From contig JAGGNK010013558.1 of NCBI GenBank assembly GCA_017590115.1, forward strand, positions 10,343,752 through 10,407,751: 64,000 bases of DNA, read 5' to 3'. The notes under the pieces were generated by a model. That model saw only the letters and a list, made by a program, of their open reading frames with translations. It did not search any database and had not been told where the DNA came from. The stretch's first letter is position 1, and each line of letters starts with the position of its first letter. The position numbers and the translations under genes are program-made. Shown piece by piece: positions 55,801 to 64,000 of the stretch. This DNA comes from Montifringilla adamsi (taxonomy: Eukaryota; Chordata; Aves; Passeriformes; Passeridae).

Positions 55801-57167
55801 CCTGGAAATTTCTGCTTTAGTGTAACAGGCAGGTCTATAAGCAAGAAATTATTTTTTAGGAGTCTTAGATTTGACAAAGTTGTCCACATAAATCAACAGA
55901 CACCACACCTCACCCCACTATCCACAGGGATTGGACCATCCTGGCACCAAATACCATCAGTTACGGTATTCAAAACCAGCCAATGCAACAGTGAGAAATC
56001 CATGTACACTGGCCTGTAATGAGGCTGAGTTTTAGGCACCATCGGTTGTGAGATTTATACATTTTTTCCCTTTATTTCTTCAATTCACAGATGAAGAATT
56101 AGCTGTTTAATACAATTGAAAATCTGAAAACTTGCATTTCACAAACTGTCAGAAGATAGTCTTTTAGTATGTTAATACAAATAACAGAACTTAAAAAAGA
56201 AAATATCATCCAATTAATAGACTTTGACCTCTGAAACTCCTGCTAATACATAACTATTATATTGATTTCACAAAGAGAACTTGCTCTATACATTGAACTT
56301 CTAGCAATGAAATTTTACCCTATTACTCTTGCATCCTTTCAAACCCACTTAGAAAACAGTAATGAATTTCAGTTGGTTAAACACAAAGAAAGTCCTCTGT
56401 GCTGTCATACTGCCTGAGTTGTGATCTAACTTATCAAACAAACATACTTATTGTCACGATTGACTGCAGGAGTCACAGGAATTCTTTTCTTGTCTTCCTC
56501 CTGAATGGCTTGGGTTATATCTGGGGACGAGTAGGAGCGCTTGAGCTTGGAGTGTTCTCTCTCCCGCTCAGCCGTCGCCTTGGGCTTGGCCTTCCGAGTG
56601 GGAGGGGTTGATGGAGGAGTGGCTGGAGGAGCCATTTCTGGTGGGTACATCTGAACGGTGTTTGTTGGTGAGTGATAGTAACGATAGGTTCCAGTGATGT
56701 CATCCAGGAACTGGGGGGAAAAAAACCCAGTAGTTTCAAACCCAAGTGAAAATCCATCATTAACTTACCTATTAATAAATTACTGTAAGAACAGCATGAG
56801 TTTTTCAGACATTGGGATATTAAGTTGTGACTGGCCTCAACATTCAATGGATTAAATTTAGTAGAAGGGGAACTTTCACCAAAATGCCTATTAAACAGCA
56901 AAAACCAGGAACAGCAGATAAACTGTCCTAGTTTCATTACAAATAGTATTAAAATTCACAAAGTAACTGTGTGGAAGTTAAAGGGGAGTAAAAAAAATGA
57001 AACAAGATCTAACTTAGAAGACACAACTGAAATACAGGACAAAACTACACAAAACAGTTTGATTTTCATTTCAGGAGAGGAGTTACCTTTACCCAACCTG
57101 CAGGCAGCCCTGGGACTATCCTTCCCATTTCCTCACTTCGTGCTCTCATTAATGGCTCCCGCTGGGA
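52871..57167 (-). CDS. USP8: USP8 WW-like region, 14-3-3 site and USP catalytic domain
   Basis: Exons 57167-57087 and 56710-56448 encode the [13 protein letters not shown] segment and the WW-like autoinhibitory region ([19 protein letters not shown]). They also carry the 14-3-3 motif KRSYSSP, whose human counterpart is mutated in Cushing disease. The catalytic domain follows in six exons. The Cys box is [11 protein letters not shown] (Cys codon at 55713-55711) and the QQD box is [10 protein letters not shown]. Zinc-finger CxxC pairs are CLTC and CSHC. The His box is LDGGHYTAY and the Asp is in FKFDDHEV. All catalytic residues are present, so an active enzyme is expected. Confidence 0.94.
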
Positions 57168-60100
57168 CTAATAAACAAAGAGAAAAGTAAGGTATGTACA
57201 GTTACCTATGCAGAACAAGCTGCCTGTGACTTCTCTATGGAGTTACATGATTGAGTGCAAACAGTACAATAAATCCTTGATTATAGACAGAAATAAAATG
57301 TATTGTAATGGTAATTTAGTATTTTCTATCGCTCAATCTAAACAAAAACATTGGAATCTAAACAAAACATTTGCTGACACATTCCAAAAAAAAAACCAAA
57401 CCAACCATTTAGCCTCATGAAAGTCACAAAACTCAATTTTTTTCCAGAAGAATCAGGAAATAGTAGGAGTATATGCTTCTGTTAAACACATAAGGCTAAG
57501 CTTTTTCCCCTCTTAAAGTAGCACTTGAAGGTGTATGCATGAGATGACAAATGCATGGAGAATGCTTGTTAGTGCCACCAGAAATACATCAAGACTTCCA
57601 ATGTTTCAAGCATTTTTCATATGAATATGACAAATGGAAAAAAACACTGTGAACATGGCATAGTCTTTTTTAAAAATGATGACTCTAAAAATTGAAATGA
57701 AATGGAGTTTAACATAATATAATAATCATAAAGCATGTGTGCTTGATTATTTTTGCTACATACAATACATTTGTATTTACTTTAAGTCTTTCAGTATCTT
57801 GTTCAGAATCCTCTCTAAGGGGTCCTGGCTTTTGAGCTTCACTGTTTGGTTGTCCTTTAACCCCCATTTGCTGCAAAAGATTTTGAAAGAAGGCTTCAAT
57901 TTTCATCTGGCATGTCAGTAAAGAATGTTGACAAAGCAGAGTTATACTTTCATTTTTGGTAGTTAAATGCATGTACCACAACAAAGTGGTTAAAGCAGGT
58001 AATTTTTATTCCTTCCACATACTATAGGCAATTCACTGGAATAGTTTTTGAAAATCAAGTGTTGTATTACAGTTTGTTCTGTAGTTTCAACAGCTCAGAA
58101 ATAAAGTACAGAAATTCCACCTACGTTACTTTCCACCCTAAAAGTTGTGGGGTTTCTAACTGGTTGTTAAACTTCAGGCTTTTTTCCCTTTCACTTCTCA
58201 CTGGTCAAACCTCTCCATGGGAAAGGCAAACTGTGAAGCCAACATGAATTTGGTTGATCACAGGCCATCATTTTGGGATTATGTGAAGTTGCTCTGCCAG
58301 TCAAAAGCTCATGAATGACTGTGCTAAATTTGCACAGGAAGATTTATTTTTGCTTTCTTGTGCATTTGGATTAAACAAGCATCAGAATATAATCAAATCA
58401 CAACTGCAATTACAAAAGCAGAGAAAAATATCCTAATGCAAGTTCTTGAGAAGTGGTTTTAAAGACATCTGTTCCATTGTTAGCTTTGCAAGTGGCTCCT
58501 GTTTTATAACCAGATGATTTGTACATTGAGAAATTTTTGCAATTTTTTTCAAGAATGAGGAAAGAAAGAACTGTGACTCTCCTCCCTTCCCCCCAAGGTT
58601 TGGAACTGGACTGTTTGCAGCAAAAATCCTAGATGAGGATGTTGCTTTGCTTCCTAACAGGTGCCAGGTAACAACATCCTGTTCTGTGAATGTTTCTACA
58701 CCTGAGGGCACTGAAGGGTTCCTTACGACACCAGTGTGTCCTTAACACCACATACAGTACCAAGCTGGTACAAGAGATTAAATACCACTAGGCTTTTATT
58801 TTTGAAACAGAGGGTTGCAGTCTATGAACCACCATCCCTTCTAGCTCTATGTGAGTGGGAAGTTTTATTATCCTGTGGGGATTTCATGCTGCCCACCTAC
58901 AAGAAATAAACAAGCTTGTCTTGGGGGAAAAAAAATCTATTTGTGTCTTGGTTTTGACTCTCTCCTCTACTTTTATGTAAAATGTGGTCTAAGTAAACAT
59001 CCAATTATGTATTTTAAATTGCTAGATTAAAACTAGACTATTCAGCATTATTTTAGTGCATAGCTACTTCACATTTGATGATGATTTTCTTTTTCACTAA
59101 CCTTGCCTGGAACAGTTACAAAGGTCTGAGATGCATCACCCAGTGCCCGTTTCTGTGTTTCTGGTGTTCGAGTTCCCTTTTCTCTTTCTTCCATGGATGT
59201 TTTGTCAATCTCAATCCTTTTTGCACCAATGTTTTCTGGTTCATTTTTATTTTGCTTTTTTGCTTCTACTGCTTCCCTGTGTGCTCTTTCTTGTTCCTTT
59301 TCCTCCTCTTCTCTTTTTATTTGTTCATCCCTCTCCTTCTGCTCTTTGTCCTCTTTTGATTGCTGTAGCTTTTCTTTGTGTTCCTTTTCCTTCTGTTCTT
59401 CTTTTGCCTTTTGTTCTTTTTCTTTTCGTTCTTGTTCTTCTTTTTCTCTCTTGAGCCTCTCTTTCCGTTCCTGTTGCTGCCTCTCCCGCAGTTCCTTTTC
59501 CCGTCTGTTTTTCTCTAACAAAGCAGCAGTTTCCGCATGGACCCGACTTTTCTCTTCTTCTGTCAGAGTGCTCCTTCCATCATGCACGGGCTTTGTGGAG
59601 CGGTCTGGAACAATTCCTCCACTCTCACCAGACTGGTTGTCACTGATTGTACTTGCAGCTTTTGCTCTGTTATCACCAAGGACTTTTAGTGAAGGCTTTT
59701 TAGAACGATCCACCTGTAACACAGGTGCAGAACACAGAGTGTAGAACAACTCACTACAGCTATTACTATTCTCTTTGCTAAGCTCTTCCTAAGTGAGATT
59801 TGTAAGAGAAGAAAGATTATATCAAGTTGACTTCTGACAGAGAGAGACAGAGAGATATCTTTCAATTTCATTAAAGGTGAACATTTTAGGGCAATCAGGC
59901 AGCCTAATTTGGGCTTGGCTCTATCAATCATGTAACAAAGCACATGTTTAATGGGAAGGGGTATTTAAGAATGGCTTATGCTCAGCTGTTGCTAGTAGGT
60001 AGTTTTGGATGCAGGAGTGAATGTTCTGAAGAAATAAAAGTTCATCTTGTTCAAGGACAAACAGAAATAAGGTCTCTAAATTTTACAGTACAGGATCTCT

Positions 60101-63100
60101 TGAATGAAATCTGTATTAAAGGCTGCATCTAGAGGGTTGAAAGTGAAGAGCTTTTAGCCTTGTCTCCTAAGGAAAGGATTATTTTAGTGTAAGAACTCTA
60201 CAAAGGTGTTTTTATAAAGTTTTATTCACATGAAAGAAAGAAACAAATTCCTATACTTTCACTACTGGGCCCAGAGTGACAAAACACCTGAATGTTATTA
60301 TTTGAATGAAGATACAGTGGCTGTAAATCAGACCTGTGGAACAGCCAAGCTAAACCATGGCTTAACTGTCCTCTCTGTACTTCATCCTATGTGCTTTAAG
60401 TAGAAAGGTTACTTATAAACTTTCTGAATTAGTGATCAATTGCTGACCTTGAATTTCTCACATGCTCATGTAAAAATATTGATGAAAAGTTCTGCTATTC
60501 TGTTGAGTGTATTTAGTTTCATATAATTCTGTAGATCAGTTACCACAGCTTCACAGACCACCAAGAGTCTCTGTACCAATATACTCGTGTACAAGGCTTA
60601 AACAAATGTATTGAGTATGTTTACTTGTGGATTTAGAGTTCTGGGTGTGGTGGGTCTCTAACACATTAACCATATACTAACTGAAAAAATGGAACAGGTC
60701 AAAAAGCTTACCTCGGGGATACTTCTTGTAACTGACATGGGATTAACTACAAAGGAACTGTCAGATTTTGGAACAGCAGCATCCTGTATGTTTGGTCTGT
60801 TAAGTGATTTTAGTCTCTCTTCCAAATTATCTCCCATTTCTTCATATTCAGCAACAACAGGTGGCAGAGGAGCTGGCTCCTCCAGAGATGGATACGTAAA
60901 ATCCACTGCAGGAGGGGGGACAGGAGGGAACCATAAGAGAATTCTCAAAACAAAACCATAAAAGCAAAATCAACCCCCCATTCCAACCAAAAATTTAGTT
61001 TTTAGCTAGAACGAGACTTTCCTAAAAACACCTGAATGAATGAAAAACTCATCCAGTAAGTATAAATGCTTGGTGAGGTGTTATCCTTTATACTTACAAG
61101 AAACAGTCACTGCTTCAGTCCTGCCGTGCTGGGGTGGAGTTACTCTAGCATTTGTTGTATACTGAGGAAAACAAAGGAGCCAGTTTTCATAACCTCCCTC
61201 TAGAATTAAAGGTTCATTCTGCAGGATGGTTTTGCTTTCCCACTGTACGGAAAAAAAAGTTTAAAGTTAATTGATTTAAAAATAGAAAGTAAACTTTTAC
61301 AGCTTAATAGTGTTGTTTAAATTCCTGTGCCTAGTCATTAAATTGAGAGATTGTTTTTTGAGATTTTTAAACAAGAATTAGAGGTTGCAAAAATAGGGAT
61401 CCTCTCTGTGTTTGGAGAATGCCCAGCACAGCTGGGTTCCTGGCTCTGCCTACAACAGGGTGTGAATATTTCCAGTAGAAAAAGAACCACTTACTGCCAC
61501 TTCACATAACAATCCTCCACGCACAAAAGTATTTTTATTACAGTATTTGCTTCAGTTTCTTATTTGGTATGTTTGCTGAGGGATTTGTGATTTAGAAAGC
61601 CTAACATTGACTTTCTGAAACCCCTTGAAAGTTCAGGGTTCAGACTGCCCTCCTCCTGATGTCCTCAGTACCAGTACATGAACAAGACACAGACAGTCTA
61701 GAGAACAGTCTGTAAAGCAATTAAGAAGGAGAACTGTTGAACTATCTCTGAACTCCAGTCCTGAATGTCAAGGTAACAGAAAGATTGGCAGTCTTTCACA
61801 AGAGCCACCACTGTACAGAGGAGGGACAACACAGCCACAGAGAGTTTGACTCGAAAATGTTGGGCATCTGCTCACTGTGGAGTCTATAAGCTTCCTGCAC
61901 TGATCAAACTCAAATTTAAATTAATGTTTACCTAAAAGTTATATTCAAAAATGCAGAAAATTTAACTGTGCTGAAAATATTTCTGGAGCCTCCTTCATTG
62001 CAGCCCCTCCACTGCAGGAAGTACCTGGCTGATAGGACTGCAAAGTAAGTGGCCAAACAGTTTCCAGGGATAAGGAATTACTGTTGTTAATACAGTCACA
62101 GAAGGTGACTGTTCCTGGGAAACAGGACTGAAAGTACTTTCCCAAATAACTCTGTCAGCAAAGAACTCTAAGTTGATGAGCTGCTTGTTAAGGAAGGGAG
62201 TGGAATCATTCTGCCATTTACCTGTTTAATAAATTATACTGTCCTCTACTAGAGTACAGTATGAAACTTCAAACTACACTTCTGCTATCAAAACAAGCAG
62301 GCTTTGAAAACTCAACCAAGTGTCATTAAAGCCTCCATATACTTTGTAAATTCAAGTGCTTCAAGGCCTTATTTGCTAAGATGAATGAATGAATTAATTA
62401 AACGATGAAAATTGCCAACCTTAAAAAGTGCATCTTTCAGGCTCTGTAGAGTTGTTCCCAGCTTTAAGTCTTCAGCAGAACTAAACCAGTCTAGCAGTAT
62501 AACATAATGGAACTGTCCTCTCCTCTTCCATGAATCCCTAGAATCCTCTGGGAGTCTAGCTTCAATCAGATAAGCAGTATCTCTGAAATGTATTAACATG
62601 CATTTAAAGATTCACATACAAGTAACATTTTGTCCAACGACATATCATCCATAGATGTTTACGTGCTTGGATAAAATAAATATACATTGTGTTGAAATCA
62701 GTACATGCAAGAATAGAGCTGTGCAGATACATCTCACCCACTGGTACACAGCAGGGATTCTGACACTAGGTGTACAAGCTTTAAAAGCATGTACTTTTTT
62801 AGAAAATTAAATATTTCACTCTCATTTAACATCATGTCTTACCCAGGATGGATAGCTTCTTCTGGGACGCTGATGGATTTTGGAATACAGGATTCCTGAT
62901 AATCCTTTGATTTTCGAGCATCCATTATAAGCAATTCAATATTTTTGTCTGACATCATTGCAAACAGTCTCTCAGGTGTGACTGCTCCTTGAAAGAGAGA
63001 AGCAATTACATGCAAGAAGCTACATTATAAATGAAGATAGCTATGAATGGCTATGGTATCTGACTGGTGCAATCAAGACTGCAAACAGATGAAACAGAAC

Positions 63101-63778
63101 TAAGAAGTCCCAAAAAGTCATGGAGGTGAGACATTACAGTGTGGGCCTTTTGCTCCCACTGCTGTAGTGATCAGCACCTGATCTGTTAGATTAGACAATA
63201 CTGACTATTTCAGTGATAAACAAGTTTAACATATTGTGGTCTCATTTAAATCAAGCCATATTTACAAGCATTTGTGAACCACAAGCTGCAGATATTCCTC
63301 TCAAAAACTCTAGAGAACATTTTAACATACTCAATACAAGAACAAAAAGCAGAACGTTGTAAGGACAATGGAAAAATTTTGTATTTAACTGAGTAAGCTG
63401 TCATATTTCATCCTTGCCTGCTTCATCAGCAGTAGAGCAGTTTTTCTTTCTAACCTGACCACTTCAAGACTAGTTCATCTACCATTACTGAACAGTTGAA
63501 AAACTAACTACAGATCTCTAGGTTTATGAGAGGTAATGAAGGCTTTAATACAGAGTTTAATGAATTACTGATTTGTTGTAACTGAAATGCAGGATAATAG
63601 AATTTCATCAGAATATTTTAACTGTGAAGTAACTCCTGAGAAGGACTGCAGCTGTGAGGTGATTAGTGCACAGTCATACAGAAATCTTTTTCACATTTGT
63701 GTGAGCATTGCATTGCTTACCACTCAGGCTATCAGACTGATCTTTTCTTTCCAGTGAATGCTTTGTCTCACCATTAAT
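52871..63778 (-). CDS. USP8: USP8 (UBPY) deubiquitinase, last 15 coding exons (5' end outside window)
   Basis: USP8 removes ubiquitin from endosomal cargo such as EGFR and stabilises STAM/HRS. Exons in transcript order: 63778-63721, 62987-62843, 62582-62420, 61242-61098, 60905-60712, 59713-59102, 57870-57781, 57167-57087, 56710-56448, 55834-55622, 55172-54962, 54638-54402, 53915-53773, 53405-53273, 53056-52871. They sum to 2,874 nt, in frame, giving 957 residues plus TAA at 52871-52873. Human USP8 has 1,118 residues; the missing part is the N-terminal MIT domain and first coiled coil. The C terminus differs from the remembered human one after ILFYTS. All introns are GT-AG. Confidence 0.95.
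57781..59713 (-). CDS. USP8: USP8 STAM-binding motifs and Lys/Glu-rich coiled coil
   Basis: The 612-nt exon (59713-59102) and the 90-nt exon (57870-57781) form this part. Two PxxDRxxKP motifs bind STAM SH3 domains: PEVDRSKKP, split across the preceding exon junction, and VPDRSTKP. They are followed by about 110 residues almost entirely of Glu, Lys, Gln and Arg, a long charged helix. That low-complexity helix is poorly conserved in sequence but conserved in composition. The 1.2-kb intron between the two exons (57871-59101) shows no recognisable feature. Confidence 0.9.
59714..60711 (-). other. USP8 intron without recognised content
   Basis: About 1 kb of AT-rich DNA with a short (GA)n-like tract at 59836-59856. 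No exon or repeat was recognised. Confidence 0.6.
60712..63778 (-). CDS. USP8: USP8 rhodanese-like domain and first linker exons
   Basis: Exons 63778-63721, 62987-62843, 62582-62420, 61242-61098 and 60905-60712 cover a charged lead-in ([14 protein letters not shown]), then the catalytically inactive rhodanese-like domain. Visible blocks of that domain are [46 protein letters not shown] and [11 protein letters not shown]. In mammals this domain binds the E3 ligase NRDP1. The exon 62582-62420 start is fixed by phase: only the CAG acceptor (exon from 62582) completes the Gly codon split from the previous exon; the AG two bases further shifts the frame. The linker [11 protein letters not shown] follows, as in mammals. 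Confidence 0.92.
61243..62419 (-). other. USP8 intron without recognised content
   Basis: About 1.2 kb between the rhodanese exons. No transposon, RNA gene or additional exon was recognised. Confidence 0.6.
62988..63720 (-). other. USP8 intron without recognised content
   Basis: About 0.7 kb with nothing recognised. The region 63779-64000 beyond the last visible exon is likewise intronic. Confidence 0.6.
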
Positions 63779-64000
63779 CTGTAGAAGGGGAAAAAAAAAG
63801 TTTAGCATATAATATTGAGAACTAAGGTGGCCAACAGACAATGACTCTCACAGAGCCTGAAGGAAACTTGTCAGAAAGTTAAGCCACAGGAACAAACAGA
63901 GCACAAGGGAGCTGCTTCTGAAGATGTGCTGACAAATGTACTCAACTGAGGTTGCTGTCCTGCCTAGACAGAAAACAGTTAGAGAGGTAATACAACCTAG

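Noticed and set aside
59193..59744. 183-codon Phe/Ser/Cys-rich open frame on the plus strand, plus two overlapping ones
   Set aside because: It is the exact antisense of the USP8 Lys/Glu-rich exon. Purine-rich coding sequence lacks stops on the complement, so this is a composition effect.
62420..62580. Alternative acceptor two bases later for the USP8 rhodanese exon
   Set aside because: The preceding exon ends in phase 2 (GG). Only the CAG acceptor with the exon beginning at 62582 keeps the frame and the conserved Pro-Gly.

Overview
The window is vertebrate nuclear DNA and most likely from a bird. All genes are multi-exon with GT-AG introns. Three interspersed repeats read as avian CR1 LINE fragments. 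The gene order TRPM7 - USP50 - USP8 is the same block as on human chromosome 15, in a compact form. I saw nothing prokaryotic or viral and no CRISPR or operon structure.

Layout: 1-11963 is intron 1 of TRPM7, with the first exon (start codon and promoter) beyond the left edge. TRPM7 runs on the plus strand from exon 2 at 11964 to the stop codon at 42774, with a 3' UTR to about 44.16 kb. I could place 39 consecutive coding exons that join in frame to 1,905 residues (1,906 with the missing initiator Met). They encode the melastatin N-terminal domain, six membrane segments and pore, TRP domain, coiled coil, a variable linker and the C-terminal alpha-kinase. Intergenic DNA without a recognisable gene follows (44.2-47.0 kb). 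USP50 (plus, 47404-51319, six coding exons, 340 residues) encodes a small USP-family protein with Cys, His and Asp box residues present. USP8 (minus, 63778 down to 52871) is present as its last 15 coding exons, 957 residues from the rhodanese region through the catalytic domain; its 5' exons lie beyond the right edge. USP50 and USP8 converge tail to tail.

How they relate: TRPM7 is a Mg/Ca/Zn-permeable channel-kinase. USP8 is an endosomal deubiquitinase acting with STAM/ESCRT-0. USP50 looks like a reduced, inverted duplicate of the USP8 catalytic half: the six catalytic exons share the same intron phases, and two pairs have identical lengths (143 and 133 nt).

Most interesting points: (1) after the normal splice donor of TRPM7 exon 26 the reading frame stays open for another 186 codons and reaches a good alternative donor (33170) whose phase fits exon 28 but not exon 27, suggesting an alternative long linker isoform; (2) intron 4 of TRPM7 must use a GC donor; (3) a long near-perfect hairpin lies in TRPM7 intron 19; (4) USP50 carries Glu in place of the near-invariant Gly of the catalytic Cys box; (5) USP50/USP8 exon symmetry. 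Comparisons with mammalian proteins rest on remembered family sequences, not on a search.
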